Of a stretch of DNA of 32,197 bases, positions 7,579-16,274 are shown in pieces (within the stretch, counting starts at the first letter, position 1; every line of letters starts with the position of its first letter). The DNA is from Clostridia bacterium (GTDB lineage: Bacteria > Bacillota > Clostridia > Oscillospirales > CAG-272), in NCBI GenBank assembly GCA_017456005.1, contig JAFTLJ010000003.1:1-32197 (forward strand), read 5' to 3'. The position numbers and the translations under genes are program-made. The notes below the pieces were generated by a model. That model did no database searches. It was not told the DNA's origin and worked only from the letters and a program-made list of their open reading frames with translations.

Positions 7579-8673
7579 TTATACGTTAAATCTGATAACA
7601 ACAATATTGCCGTCGCGGAAAACGTAATCTTTACCCTCGCTGCGGATAAGACCTTTTTCCTTTGCTGTAACCATAGAGCCGCACTTCATAAGGTCATCGA
7701 AAGCGATAACTTCAGCGCGGATAAAGCCGCGCTCCATATCGGTGTGGATCTTGCCTGCCGCCTGGGGAGCTTTTGTTCCGTTTACTATTGTCCAAGCGCG
7801 AACCTCTTTCGGGCCTGCTGTAAGGAAGCTTATGTAGCCTAGAAGCTTGTAGCTTGCTTTTATAAGAGCGTCAAGGCCGCTTTCTTCTATGCCTAGGTCC
7901 TCGAGGAAGGCTTCTTTGTCTTCGCCGGAAAGCTCTGCAAGCTCTGCTTCGATCTGCGCGCAGATAACGAGAAGTTCGCTGCCTTCACTTGCCGCGTGCG
8001 CTTCGAGTGTTTTGTAAGTTTCGGAAGAGGGGAAATCCTCCGCGAGCTGGTCTTCACCGATGTTTGCAACGTAAATTACGGGCTTGAGAGTGAGGAGCGC
8101 TACGTCGGAAAGCATTTCACGTTCTTCCTCGGAAAGGTTCATGGAGCGAACGCATTTGCCGTCTTCGAGTGTTTCGCGTACAGTTTTGAGGAATGCAAGC
8201 TCGCCTGCGAGAGTTTTGTCGCCTTTGAGGTCTTTTTCCACTCTCGTGATCTTGCGTTCGAGCACTTCAAGGTCGGAGAAAATGAGCTCGAGGTTGATCG
8301 TTTCGATATCACGCATAGGGTTTACATTGCCGTCAACGTGTATAACGTTAGAATTGGGGAAGCAACGTACGAGATGGATGATAGCGTCTGTTTCGCGGAT
8401 GTGGGAAAGGAATTTGTTGCCAAGACCTTCGCCCTGGGAAGCGCCTTTTACAAGACCTGCAATATCCACGAATTCGATAACGGCAGGTGTGTACTTTTCG
8501 GGATTGTACATTTCTGCGAGAGCATCAAGACGTGCATCGGGCACGCTTACCATACCAACGTTGGGGTCTATGGTGCAGAAGGGGAAGTTAGCCGCCTGCG
8601 CGCCTGCGTTTGTTATAGCGTTAAAAAGTGTGCTTTTGCCTACGTTAGGCAAGCCTACGATACCAAGTTTCAT
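7579..8673 (-). CDS. ychF: YchF/Ola1 family redox-regulated ATPase
   Basis: YchF is an Obg-like P-loop protein that binds ribosomes and prefers ATP. The 364-residue length is canonical. The P-loop GLPNVGKST is at 7-15, followed by NFPFCTIDPNVG and the Walker B region VDIAGLVKGASQGEGLGNKF. The base-specificity motif reads NIGE instead of the GTPase NKxD, as expected for an ATP-preferring YchF. A C-terminal TGS domain ends with the typical DGNIVVIRFNV. The ribosome binding site is AAAGGACG. The hydrolase gene is divergently transcribed across a 175-bp AT-rich spacer. Confidence 0.97.
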   Translation of the reverse strand: MKLGIVGLPNVGKSTLFNAITNAGAQAANFPFCTIDPNVGMVSVPDARLDALAEMYNPEKYTPAVIEFVDIAGLVKGASQGEGLGNKFLSHIRETDAIIHLVRCFPNSNVIHVDGNVNPMRDIETINLELIFSDLEVLERKITRVEKDLKGDKTLAGELAFLKTVRETLEDGKCVRSMNLSEEEREMLSDVALLTLKPVIYVANIGEDQLAEDFPSSETYKTLEAHAASEGSELLVICAQIEAELAELSGEDKEAFLEDLGIEESGLDALIKASYKLLGYISFLTAGPKEVRAWTIVNGTKAPQAAGKIHTDMERGFIRAEVIAFDDLMKCGSMVTAKEKGLIRSEGKDYVFRDGNIVVIRFNV

Positions 8674-8728
8674 ATTATATAACGTCCTTTTTTGTTTATT
8701 TGTTCCTATTTCGGATATATACTATTAT

Positions 8729-8757
8729 ATAATATAACAAATTTTAAAAAAATACAA
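8729..8757 (-). promoter_or_regulatory. Probable ychF promoter
   Basis: On the minus strand TTGTAT (8757-8752) and TATTAT (8734-8729) are spaced by 17 bases, about 55 bases upstream of ychF. The surrounding DNA is very AT-rich, so other -10 choices exist. Confidence 0.45.
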
Positions 8758-8796
8758 GTATTTATGAAAAGTTTTATAAATAATTTCTGTAAATTA

Positions 8797-8825
8797 TTGC
8801 TTTTGGTGCGTTTAAAGAGTAAAAT
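8797..8825 (+). promoter_or_regulatory. Probable promoter of the hydrolase-lipoprotein pair
   Basis: TTGCTT (8797-8802) and TAAAAT (8820-8825) are spaced by 17 bases, ending just upstream of the ribosome binding site at 8835. Confidence 0.5.
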
Positions 8826-8848
8826 ATACTTTACAGGTGGTGATAAAA

Positions 8849-9487
8849 TTGTTTGAAATAAAATTTTTTAAAAATTTGCAATATATTATAAAATATCCGC
8901 GCAGATATGAAGAAAATAAAAAATATCCCGTTGTGATTTTTATGCATGGCTCCGGCAGCAGGGGCACGGACGGTTATGCTATGCGTAAAAACGATTTTTT
9001 TGTTATAACCGAACAATTTGAAGAATTCGATTTTATAACCGTTGCGCCCATGTGCCACGAGAATACTTGGTTTGACCTTTGGGAAACCCTGCGAGAGCTC
9101 GTGGAGGAAATAACACTCGAAAATTTCTGCGATAGCGAGCGTGTTTACGCCGTAGGGCACAGTATGGGAGGATACGCCGTTTGGCAGCTTGGCATGAGCA
9201 TGCCGCAGTATTTCGCCGCCATAGTGCCTATTTGCGGCGGAGGAATGTATTGGAATGCCGAAAGACTTAAAAATGTGCCTGTTTGGGCTTTTCACGGTGA
9301 GAAGGACGAGCTTGTTCTGCCCGATGAAAGCGTGAAAATGGTGAAAGCGGTGAACGCCGCCGGCGGAAGCGCGCGACTTACGATTTACCCCGATACAGCG
9401 CATATGTCTTGGTGCGATGCTTATGCCGACAGGGAGCTTTTTGTTTGGCTTCTTTCGCAAAGCAAAAAAAGGGAAAGGGGCAAATGA
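8849..9487 (+). CDS. Alpha/beta hydrolase, esterase/phospholipase-like
   Basis: This predicted serine hydrolase of 212 residues has no signal peptide. The catalytic triad is complete: nucleophile S105 in GHSMGG, D153 in FHGEKDELV and H185 in PDTAHMSW. An oxyanion-hole segment FMHGSGSRG lies at 31-39. The layout matches dienelactone hydrolase/carboxylesterase-like PlpD-type esterases; the substrate is unknown. The open frame extends to GTG codons at 8837 and 8840, but these lie inside the AGGTGGTG ribosome binding site (8835-8842). The TTG at 8849 has normal spacing, so I choose it. The stop overlaps the next gene's ATG as ATGA, so the two proteins are probably made together. Confidence 0.85.
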   Translation: MFEIKFFKNLQYIIKYPRRYEENKKYPVVIFMHGSGSRGTDGYAMRKNDFFVITEQFEEFDFITVAPMCHENTWFDLWETLRELVEEITLENFCDSERVYAVGHSMGGYAVWQLGMSMPQYFAAIVPICGGGMYWNAERLKNVPVWAFHGEKDELVLPDESVKMVKAVNAAGGSARLTIYPDTAHMSWCDAYADRELFVWLLSQSKKRERGK

Positions 9488-10329
9488 AGATGGGAATATT
9501 AAGAAGAGCCGCGGCACTTTTTACACTCGGCGCTTTGTGCTGTTCGCTTTTTTCATGTGCGGCGAGCAAGTGGGAATATACATATCTCTGCGGCGAGAAA
9601 ATACATTTTGCAGGAGAGAAAGAAGCCGAAAAATGGCGTGAGCCACTCGAAAAGCTGCTTTCCAATGTTGATGCGACAATATACAGCGACGATGCTATAG
9701 GCGCTATAATAGGCCATAAGCCGCCTAACCCGGAGTATCCGTCTATAGCAGACGGATGCGCTTGTGCGCTTTACGATCTAAACCTTGATGGCGTACCGGA
9801 GCTTCTCGTAGACCTTGGCGGCGGAAGCGCAGGCAATTCCTACTACCAGGTATACGATATTTACACGGGCGAAAATCTCTACAGCATCGACGGTGCGCAG
9901 AGCGGTTCGCTTTGCGTATATTATGATACGGAAAGAAAAGGCATCGTCAACGTTAACAAATTTTCCTGGCGCTCGGGCTGGAGCGGTAAAATGTGCTTTA
10001 CCAATATATTTGCAGGGGAATCGGAAGAGTGGAGCAAGTGCTTGTTTGCAAGCTACAGTATGGATATGGTGGAGCTTTCCGAGGGAAACTATGATATTGT
10101 TTGCACGGGGGCGAGATTTGAGCTTGACGGAGAAAGCATAGATACGGAACGGTATCTTTTTGAAATAGATAATTTTGAAAAAAATTATATACGCATAAAG
10201 GAAACGGAGCTTTCCTACATATATTGGTGGGATGTTGCGGAAGATGAAGATACGCCTGATGTAAAGGGAGAAAAAATGGCGGAAGCACTGCTTTCTTCGG
10301 GGCAAAAATTTGTATTTTACGGCGAATAA
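9484..10329 (+). CDS. Secreted lipoprotein, hypothetical, with a DxNxDG-like segment
   Basis: The 281-residue product starts with a lipoprotein signal: basic MGILRR, a hydrophobic stretch and lipobox LFSC with the lipidated cysteine at residue 25. It should be anchored on the outer face of the membrane. A segment near residue 100 reads LYDLNLDGVPELLVDLGGG, an Asp-rich loop common in calcium-binding or FG-GAP-like repeats of firmicute lipoproteins. No enzyme motif is visible. I start it at ATG 9484, which overlaps the hydrolase stop; an upstream extension to 9409 would lie entirely within the hydrolase gene. Coupling suggests a shared envelope-related role, but this is inference. Confidence 0.75.
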   Translation: MKMGILRRAAALFTLGALCCSLFSCAASKWEYTYLCGEKIHFAGEKEAEKWREPLEKLLSNVDATIYSDDAIGAIIGHKPPNPEYPSIADGCACALYDLNLDGVPELLVDLGGGSAGNSYYQVYDIYTGENLYSIDGAQSGSLCVYYDTERKGIVNVNKFSWRSGWSGKMCFTNIFAGESEEWSKCLFASYSMDMVELSEGNYDIVCTGARFELDGESIDTERYLFEIDNFEKNYIRIKETELSYIYWWDVAEDEDTPDVKGEKMAEALLSSGQKFVFYGE

Positions 10330-10371
10330 GTAAAAAAATTTTAAACAAACCTTTAAAAATTTGCATAATTC

Positions 10372-10401
10372 TTTACAAGATAATTCAATCTGTGGTAAAA
10401 T
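10372..10401 (+). promoter_or_regulatory. Promoter of the two-component system
   Basis: TTTACA (10372-10377) and TAAAAT (10396-10401) are spaced by 18 bases. Upstream, TTTAAAC, CTTTAAA and CTTTACA elements recur between 10340 and 10377 and could be response-regulator sites, but the spacing is irregular. Confidence 0.5.
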
Positions 10402-10440
10402 ATATATATGGTAAAAAGAATACTGCGGAGGTTAAACATA

Positions 10441-11130
10441 ATGAAAACAAAAATTTTAATGATAGATGACGACAGCAATATTTGCGAATCTGTGAAGCTG
10501 TACCTCGAACATGAGGGATACGACGTTAAAACGGCAAACGACGGCATACAGGGTGTGGAGGTATTTAAGATCTACGACCCGGACATAGTTTTGCTCGATA
10601 TAATGATGCCCAAAAAAGACGGTTGGCAGGTTTGCCGCGAGATTCGTGAGATTTCCGATGTTCCGATAATGATGATAACCGCAAAGGGCGAGGTTTTTGA
10701 TAAAGTGCTCAGCCTCGAGCTTGGCGCGGACGACTACCTCATAAAACCTTTTGATATGCGTGAGCTTTCCGCCAAGACAAAGGCCATTTTGCGCCGTTGC
10801 CAGGCAAGCGGAGATAAAGCGAGCGATGAAACGCTCCATTTCGATAACCTTGAAATATCTCGCCAGAAATATGAGCTTAAGCTCTGTGGCAAAACGGTGG
10901 ATGTGCCGCCGAAGGAGCTCGATCTGCTCTATTTCCTCGCTTCCAATGCAAACCATGTTTTCACTCGCGACCAGCTCCTCGATAAGGTTTGGGGGTTTGA
11001 TTACCTCGGCGACTCCCGCACAGTAGACGTTCACGTTAAACGCCTGCGCGAAAAGCTGGACGGCGTTTCATCGGAATGGAACCTTAAAACGGTTTGGGGC
11101 GTGGGCTACAAATTTGAGGTCGTTTCCTAA
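10441..11130 (+). CDS. OmpR/PhoB-family response regulator
   Basis: This 229-residue DNA-binding regulator is the partner of the kinase downstream. The receiver domain shows the acidic pocket D9-D11, the phospho-acceptor D53 (LLDIMMPKKDG), T80 (MITAKGE) and K102 (LIKPFD). The C-terminal winged helix (about 130-228) carries PPKELDLLYFLASN, RDQLLDKVWG, RTVDVHVKRLREKL and the wing WGVGYKFE. I start at ATG 10441 because GCGGAGGT lies nine bases upstream; the frame is open to 10408. The regulon cannot be deduced. Confidence 0.94.
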   Translation: MKTKILMIDDDSNICESVKLYLEHEGYDVKTANDGIQGVEVFKIYDPDIVLLDIMMPKKDGWQVCREIREISDVPIMMITAKGEVFDKVLSLELGADDYLIKPFDMRELSAKTKAILRRCQASGDKASDETLHFDNLEISRQKYELKLCGKTVDVPPKELDLLYFLASNANHVFTRDQLLDKVWGFDYLGDSRTVDVHVKRLREKLDGVSSEWNLKTVWGVGYKFEVVS

Positions 11131-11155
11131 CTCGCCTGTAACGAGGTGAAAAAAC

Positions 11156-12649
11156 GTGAAACGAAGTATATTTACAAAATATATATCGGCATTTTTGTTG
11201 ATCGTTTTCATAAGCTTTATGATACTCACCGTTATCGTAAGCTCTATGACTATTCGAACGGCAAATGAACAGCGTGTAAACGTAGCGCAAAATACCGCCG
11301 AATATATGCTGGATTTTTTAAAAACGGAATATAATGCCATAACGAGCATAGCGCAAATAAAGCTCAGCTTTGAGGATTTTGTTAAATCAAAAGAAGAGCA
11401 GCTTTCCGATACGCTGGATATCCTTTCTAAAAATGCCGAAAAAATGACTATAATGATAACCAATGAAAAAGCCGAAATACTCGTTTGCACAGACGGTCTT
11501 TACAGCGGCGGCATAGAAGATGAAGAAGTGGTTACAAGCATAACGGAAAGAAAAGGCGAGCTTATATACAGCGATATGGGAATAATGGACCGTAAATACG
11601 GTGTATATATTTTGCCGATGCATTATACTGAAACAGATATTACCGCAGGCGCGCTTATAGTTTGCTTCAGTACAAACGATGTAGATGCGCTTACGATGCG
11701 AACCGTTCGCACGATAATTTTGGCAAGCCTTTGGGTAATGATAGCAAGCTTTGTGGCTATCTATTTTATAACGGAAAAAATCGTTTCCCCTCTGCGCCAG
11801 ATGAGCTATGCCACAAAGCAGTTTGCCGCAGGTAAATTTGACGTGCGCATCAGTGTAGACGGCGAGGACGAAATAGCAGAGCTTGCCACGGCGTTCAATT
11901 CCATGGCACAATCGCTTGCGGAAATTGAATATACCAGAAGCAATTTTATTGCCAGTGTTTCCCACGATCTTCGCACACCCATGACGACGATTTCCGGCTT
12001 TATAGACGGCATATTGGACGGCGCCATTCCGCCCGAAAAGCAGGCACACTACCTTAATATAATAGGGCAGGAGGTGCGCAGGCTTTCGCGCCTTGTTTCC
12101 CAGCTTCTCGATATTTCGCGTATGGAAGCGGGAAATAGAAAATTTGAAAAAGCACCCTTTGATATTTGCGAAATGGCGAGAATAATACTGCTTTCTTTTG
12201 AATCTAAGATAGATGCCAAGAGGCTGGATGTGGAATTTATTGCCCCGGAGGGTAAGCTCTACGTTTATTCGGATAAGGATGCAATAAACCAGGTTATTTA
12301 CAATATTTGCGATAACGCCGTTAAATTTTCGAACGAGGGCGGCAAATACAGAATTGCCGTTTCGGATGAGGGCTCGTTTGTGCGAGTTAGCGTATTTAAC
12401 GAGGGCGTGGGAATTGCGCCGGAGGATCTGCCGCACATCTTCGACAGATTTTATAAAAGCGATAAGAGCCGTGGGCTCGATAAATCGGGCGTTGGCTTGG
12501 GACTCTATATTTGCAGCACTATCATGGACCATTTGGGAGAAAAAATATACGTGGAAAGTGAATACGGCAAATATTGCTGCTTCGTTGCGGAAATAACGAA
12601 GTTCAAAGGCAAGCTTCCTGTAGCTGACCCCACGGAAAACGAAAAATAA
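11156..12649 (+). CDS. Membrane sensor histidine kinase with HAMP domain
   Basis: This 497-residue kinase would phosphorylate the preceding regulator. Membrane helix 1 is at about 9-30, an extracytoplasmic sensor of about 150 residues follows, and helix 2 is at about 185-206. A HAMP linker covers about 207-260. The phospho-acceptor H270 is in SVSHDLRTPM. The N box is NQVIYNICDNAVKF (378-391), G1 is NEGVGI (415-420), the F box is FDRFYKSD and G2 is GVGLGL (445-450). All catalytic blocks are intact. A GTG start at 11156 follows CGAGGTG with good spacing. The signal sensed is unknown. Confidence 0.94.
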   Translation: MKRSIFTKYISAFLLIVFISFMILTVIVSSMTIRTANEQRVNVAQNTAEYMLDFLKTEYNAITSIAQIKLSFEDFVKSKEEQLSDTLDILSKNAEKMTIMITNEKAEILVCTDGLYSGGIEDEEVVTSITERKGELIYSDMGIMDRKYGVYILPMHYTETDITAGALIVCFSTNDVDALTMRTVRTIILASLWVMIASFVAIYFITEKIVSPLRQMSYATKQFAAGKFDVRISVDGEDEIAELATAFNSMAQSLAEIEYTRSNFIASVSHDLRTPMTTISGFIDGILDGAIPPEKQAHYLNIIGQEVRRLSRLVSQLLDISRMEAGNRKFEKAPFDICEMARIILLSFESKIDAKRLDVEFIAPEGKLYVYSDKDAINQVIYNICDNAVKFSNEGGKYRIAVSDEGSFVRVSVFNEGVGIAPEDLPHIFDRFYKSDKSRGLDKSGVGLGLYICSTIMDHLGEKIYVESEYGKYCCFVAEITKFKGKLPVADPTENEK

Positions 12650-12655
12650 AAGCCG

Positions 12656-12712
12656 AGCGCGTATGCGAAAACGGTTCACAGCCTTTTGCTTTAACATCGG
12701 CACATACGCGCT
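12656..12712 (+). other. Long-loop inverted repeat after the kinase gene
   Basis: AGCGCGTATG (12656-12665) and CATACGCGCT (12703-12712) are perfect complements around a 37-base loop. The next bases are TCGACATATTTTTC, so it may act as an unusual terminator or a 5' leader element for rpe. No classical terminator is otherwise present here. Confidence 0.4.
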
Positions 12713-12798
12713 TCGACATATTTTTCATTACCATTATTCTATGCCGACACAGGATTTAGTTGACCGAAAATTTTTAAACAGTAAAAGGAGAAAAAACA

Positions 12799-13464
12799 AT
12801 GATTAAGATATCCCCCTCGATTTTAGCGTGCGATTTTGCCCGTATGGGCGAAGAAATCTCAAAAGTAGACAAATTTTCCGATTATCTTCACGTTGATGTT
12901 ATGGACGGTCTTTTTGTGCCGAATATTTCTTTCGGCATGCCCGTTATAAAATCAATAAGAAAAACAACGGATATTTTCTTCGACGTTCACCTTATGATAG
13001 AACGCCCCGAAAGATATATAGAAGAATTTGCGGCACTCGGCTCCGACCTCATAACCATTCATTATGAAAGCACGGAAAATCCTGCGGAAGTTTTAAAGCA
13101 AATTCGCGCTCTCGGCAAAAAAGCCGGAATTTCCGTAAAACCCGGAACAGATTATTCCGTTCTTTTGCCATTGCTTCCGCTTTGTGACCTTGTGCTCGTT
13201 ATGACGGTTGAACCCGGCTTTGGCGGGCAGAAGTTTATGCACGATATGATGCCCAAAGTAAGCGCTTTGCGCGAGGCTGTTAAGGCCGGCGGCTACGATA
13301 TAGAAATCGAAGTTGACGGCGGCATCAATGCAGAAACTGCGGCAATCGCGGCGGCAGCAGGAGCAAACGTGCTTGTAGCGGGCTCTTCCGTTTTTGCGGC
13401 GGCAGATGCGGAAACAGCTATTGCCGATATAAGAGAAGCGGCAGAAAAAGCTTATAAAGGTTGA
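12799..13464 (+). CDS. rpe: Ribulose-phosphate 3-epimerase
   Basis: Rpe interconverts ribulose 5-phosphate and xylulose 5-phosphate in the pentose phosphate pathway. The 221-residue TIM barrel shows SPSILACDF at 5-13, metal-binding H31 and D33 (LHVDVMDG), H64 (DVHLMIERP), VEPGFGGQKF at 137-146 and catalytic D173 (EVDGGI). The phosphate site GANVLVAGSSVF is also present. AAAGGAG precedes the start. It stands alone between a two-component system and sugar-oxidoreductase genes, and has its own terminator. Confidence 0.97.
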   Translation: MIKISPSILACDFARMGEEISKVDKFSDYLHVDVMDGLFVPNISFGMPVIKSIRKTTDIFFDVHLMIERPERYIEEFAALGSDLITIHYESTENPAEVLKQIRALGKKAGISVKPGTDYSVLLPLLPLCDLVLVMTVEPGFGGQKFMHDMMPKVSALREAVKAGGYDIEIEVDGGINAETAAIAAAAGANVLVAGSSVFAAADAETAIADIREAAEKAYKG

Positions 13465-13467
13465 TAT

Positions 13468-13492
13468 AAAAGGGCAGGTAACTGCCCTTTTT
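13468..13492 (+). terminator. Terminator of rpe
   Basis: AAAAGGGCAG and CTGCCCTTTT form a perfect hairpin with a GTAA loop followed by T residues. Confidence 0.93.
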
Positions 13493-13496
13493 GATG

Positions 13497-13525
13497 TTGA
13501 CAAAGTAAGTTCGATGTTTTATAAT
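13497..13525 (+). promoter_or_regulatory. Perfect consensus promoter of the oxidoreductase pair
   Basis: TTGACA (13497-13502), a 17-base spacer and TATAAT (13520-13525). Both hexamers match consensus exactly, directly after the rpe terminator. Confidence 0.92.
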
Positions 13526-13565
13526 TAAGACAACGATAAATTTTCGTGTTTCAAGGAGAGATATT

Positions 13566-14867
13566 ATGAAACAGTATTCTTTTATTTTGATCGGTGCCGG
13601 CGGCAGAGGTATGACATATACACGTGAAATGCTTAAAATGCCCGAAAAATATAAGCTTGTGGCTATGGCAGATCCGCTCGACTACAAGCGCGAAAGATGT
13701 ATTAAGGAATTTGGGCTTGCGGCAGAGCAGTGCTATTCCGATTGGCGCGATATTCTCGCAAAGCCGAAAATGGCGGATATTGCAATCATCGCCACGATGG
13801 ACGATATGCACTACGAGCCTGCTATGAAGGCTATAGAGCTTGGCTACGACTTGCTTTTAGAAAAGCCCGTTGCAAATACTGAAAAGGAATGCATAGATAT
13901 TGCAAATGCTGCAAAAGCAAAGGGTGTGCGTGTGCTTGTTTGCCATGTGCTTCGTTATACCCCGTTTTACAGGACGGTTAAATCAATTATCGAAAGCGGT
14001 ATGATAGGCGAGGTAGTTTCCGTAGACCAGGTTGAAGCTATCGGTGATGTTCACTTCTCGCATAGCTATGTGCGCGGTAATTGGCACAGCACAAAAACAG
14101 CCGCGCCGATGATTTTGGCAAAGAGCTGCCACGACCTTGACATAATTCAGTGGCTTATAGGCAAACCTTGCAAAAACGTTTCTTCCTTTGGCAGCCTTAA
14201 ACATTTCAAGGCTGAAAACGCCCCCGAGGGTGCTCCCAAGAAATGTATAGACGGCACTTGCCCTGTAAAAGAGGAATGTCCCTACAACTGCTACAGAGTA
14301 TATGTGGATCAAGAGGATAGAGTATGGCACGGCTGGAAGGATATTATCAAGGCTATGTATGCCACACACCCCGACTTTACGGATGAAGAAATTTGTGAAG
14401 TACTTAAGAAGACGGATTTCGGAAATTGCGTTTATTACTGCGATAACGACGCTCTCGACCACCAGGTAGTCAATATGGAATTTTGCGGCGGAGCTACGGC
14501 AACGCTTACTGTAAATGCATTTAATGCCGGCGGCAGATATACGCGCGTTTACGGTACGAAAGGCGAGCTTTGGGCGTTTATGTCTGATAAAGAGATATTT
14601 GTGCGCACGCTTTCAGCGAGAGAAAAGCACTTTATTCCCGTGCAGGAAACAGAAGAATCTATCGCAGGCGGCCACGGTGGCGGCGACTACGGCATTGTGC
14701 GTGATCTTTACAATTATCTTAACGGCGAGGAAGTTGAGTTCGGCGCTTCTGAAATAGGAATATCTGTAGAAAACCATATGATGGGATTTGCGGCAGAAGA
14801 ATCACGCAAGGAAAACTGTATCGTAACACTTGAAGAGTTTTGCAAAAAGCACGGTCTTGAAAAATAA
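13566..14867 (+). CDS. Gfo/Idh/MocA-family oxidoreductase, copy 1
   Basis: A 433-residue NAD(P)-dependent dehydrogenase family member, usually acting on sugars, inositols or glycoside groups. The Rossmann loop ILIGAGGRG is at 8-15. The conserved EKP is at 99-101 with catalytic K100, and the active-site block SCHDLDIIQWL is at 187-197. Between about 225 and 245 it has a four-cysteine cluster (C227, C232, C238, C242 in CIDGTCPVKEECPYNC), known in some subfamilies and possibly metal-binding. The C-terminal GGRYTRVYGTKGELWAF and GGHGGGDYGI are typical of the substrate domain. AAGGAG precedes the start. The next gene is a paralogue, and a GH2 glycosidase converges from the other side. The substrate is not identifiable. 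Confidence 0.9.
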   Translation: MKQYSFILIGAGGRGMTYTREMLKMPEKYKLVAMADPLDYKRERCIKEFGLAAEQCYSDWRDILAKPKMADIAIIATMDDMHYEPAMKAIELGYDLLLEKPVANTEKECIDIANAAKAKGVRVLVCHVLRYTPFYRTVKSIIESGMIGEVVSVDQVEAIGDVHFSHSYVRGNWHSTKTAAPMILAKSCHDLDIIQWLIGKPCKNVSSFGSLKHFKAENAPEGAPKKCIDGTCPVKEECPYNCYRVYVDQEDRVWHGWKDIIKAMYATHPDFTDEEICEVLKKTDFGNCVYYCDNDALDHQVVNMEFCGGATATLTVNAFNAGGRYTRVYGTKGELWAFMSDKEIFVRTLSAREKHFIPVQETEESIAGGHGGGDYGIVRDLYNYLNGEEVEFGASEIGISVENHMMGFAAEESRKENCIVTLEEFCKKHGLEK

Positions 14868-14885
14868 TAGAGCGGAGATGGCATT

Positions 14886-16181
14886 ATGAAACAATTTTCA
14901 GTTATTCTCATAGGAGCTGGCAATAGAGGCAGAACATATTGCAAATTTATGGCAACTATGCCCGAAAAATATAAAATTGTGGGTGTGGCAGAGCCGCACG
15001 ATTTAAGACGCACGGAATTTGCACAAATATACGGCGTGCCCGAAGAAGCTTGCTTTAATAGCTGGGAAGGCATACTTTCTATGCCCAAAATGGCTGATAT
15101 TGCCGTTATCGCCACGAACGATGACGCGCACTATGAGCCTGCGATGAAAGCAATAGAACTGGGATATGATATTTTGCTTGAAAAGCCCGTGGCGCAGAAA
15201 GCAGAAGAGTGTGCCGCCATTGCGAACGCGGCAAAGGCAAAGGGCGTACATGTGCTTGTTTGCCACGTTCTTCGATATACACAATTTTATAAAGCACTGA
15301 AAAATATTATTGAAAGCGGCGAGATTGGCGAGGTTATGTCTGTAGACCAGGCAGAAGCTATAGGTAATGTTCATTTTTCGCATAGCTTTGTACGCGGCAA
15401 TTGGCACGATTCCGTGGAAACTACACCTATTGTATTGGCAAAGACCTGCCACGACCTTGATATAATACAGTGGCTTATAGACAAGCCTTGCAAAAAAGTT
15501 TCTTCTTTTGGAGACCTTACTTATTTTACAGAGAAAAATGCGCCGGATGGTACGCCTGTGCGCTGTGCGGGCAACCCTTGCTCCATACGCGAAAATTGCC
15601 CATACGACTGCCATAAAATCTATATAGAAAACCCGGATAACCTTTGCTGGAAGGGTGGATTCAGAAACACCGTGGCTACACACAATAATTTTAGCGATGA
15701 AGAGCTTTTGGAAGCGCTTAAGATAACAGATTACGGTCTTTGCGTTTTCCACGCTAACAACAATATGCCGGACCATCAGGTAGTAAGTATGGAGTTTGAG
15801 GGCGGTGCTACGGCACAGCTTACCTTCAATGCGTTTAACAATGGCGGAAGATATACGAGAATTTACGGCACAAAAGGCGAAGTTTACGCATTTGCTTCCG
15901 ATGATGAAATAGTAGTACGAACATTTGCCGATAAAAAGAAGCACGTTATACCACTCAATAAAGTTGATGAAACCATAACAGGTGGACACGGTGGCGGCGA
16001 TTACGGCATAGTATACGACCTTTATGACTATTTAAACGGTACATACAACGGACTTGATATAGCTGAAATTGGCATTTCCGTTAAAAACCATATGATAGGC
16101 TTTGCGGCAGAGAAAGCAAGACTTAATTCTTCGGTTGTTGACATTGAAAAATTCTGTGAGGAATACGACTATAAAATTTAA
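14886..16181 (+). CDS. Gfo/Idh/MocA-family oxidoreductase, copy 2
   Basis: This 431-residue protein aligns with copy 1 over its whole length without large gaps. Shared blocks include VILIGAGNRG, LLEKPVA, VLVCHVLRYT, AIGNVHFSH, CHDLDIIQWL and GGHGGGDYGI. The cysteine cluster is kept as CAGNPCSIRENCPYDC. EKP and the catalytic HDLD segment are intact, so it should be active. It starts 18 bases after copy 1 behind GCGGAGAT, in one operon ending at the terminator at 16209. The copies clearly arose by tandem duplication and have since diverged. They may act on successive steps or on different sugars; this is inference. Confidence 0.9.
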   Translation: MKQFSVILIGAGNRGRTYCKFMATMPEKYKIVGVAEPHDLRRTEFAQIYGVPEEACFNSWEGILSMPKMADIAVIATNDDAHYEPAMKAIELGYDILLEKPVAQKAEECAAIANAAKAKGVHVLVCHVLRYTQFYKALKNIIESGEIGEVMSVDQAEAIGNVHFSHSFVRGNWHDSVETTPIVLAKTCHDLDIIQWLIDKPCKKVSSFGDLTYFTEKNAPDGTPVRCAGNPCSIRENCPYDCHKIYIENPDNLCWKGGFRNTVATHNNFSDEELLEALKITDYGLCVFHANNNMPDHQVVSMEFEGGATAQLTFNAFNNGGRYTRIYGTKGEVYAFASDDEIVVRTFADKKKHVIPLNKVDETITGGHGGGDYGIVYDLYDYLNGTYNGLDIAEIGISVKNHMIGFAAEKARLNSSVVDIEKFCEEYDYKI

Positions 16182-16208
16182 AAGAACAAAGTTGACTTCA
16201 TCAACTGT

Positions 16209-16234
16209 AAAACGCCCGGTTTTCGGGCGTTTTT
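16209..16234 (+). terminator. Terminator of the oxidoreductase operon
   Basis: AAAACGCCCG and CGGGCGTTTT around GTTTT, with a T tract on the plus strand. Confidence 0.93.
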
Positions 16235-16238
16235 GTAT

Positions 16239-16272
16239 AAATAAACAGACCGAAAACTCGGTCTGTTTATTT
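16239..16272 (-). terminator. Terminator of the GH2 gene
   Basis: Perfect 15-bp arms AAATAAACAGACCGA and TCGGTCTGTTTATTT flank AAAC. It lies three bases from the GH2 stop and back to back with the oxidoreductase terminator. Confidence 0.88.
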
Positions 16273-16274
16273 GT

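Noticed and set aside
10340..10377. Pho-box-like direct repeats upstream of the response regulator
   Set aside because: TTTAAAC, CTTTAAA and CTTTACA are spaced irregularly (about 11 and 20 bases) in AT-rich DNA, which is too weak to call.
11387..12703. 438-codon minus-strand ORF across the histidine kinase
   Set aside because: It is opposite a kinase with all catalytic boxes intact, lacks a ribosome binding site and has no recognisable domain.
15003..15989. 328-codon minus-strand ORF across the second oxidoreductase
   Set aside because: Shadow of the conserved Gfo/Idh/MocA gene; composition is Cys/Tyr/Ile-rich without motifs.
13566..16181. CRISPR-like or other direct repeats between the two oxidoreductases
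   Set aside because: The repeated blocks are gene duplication at codon level and not spaced repeats. No CRISPR array was seen anywhere.
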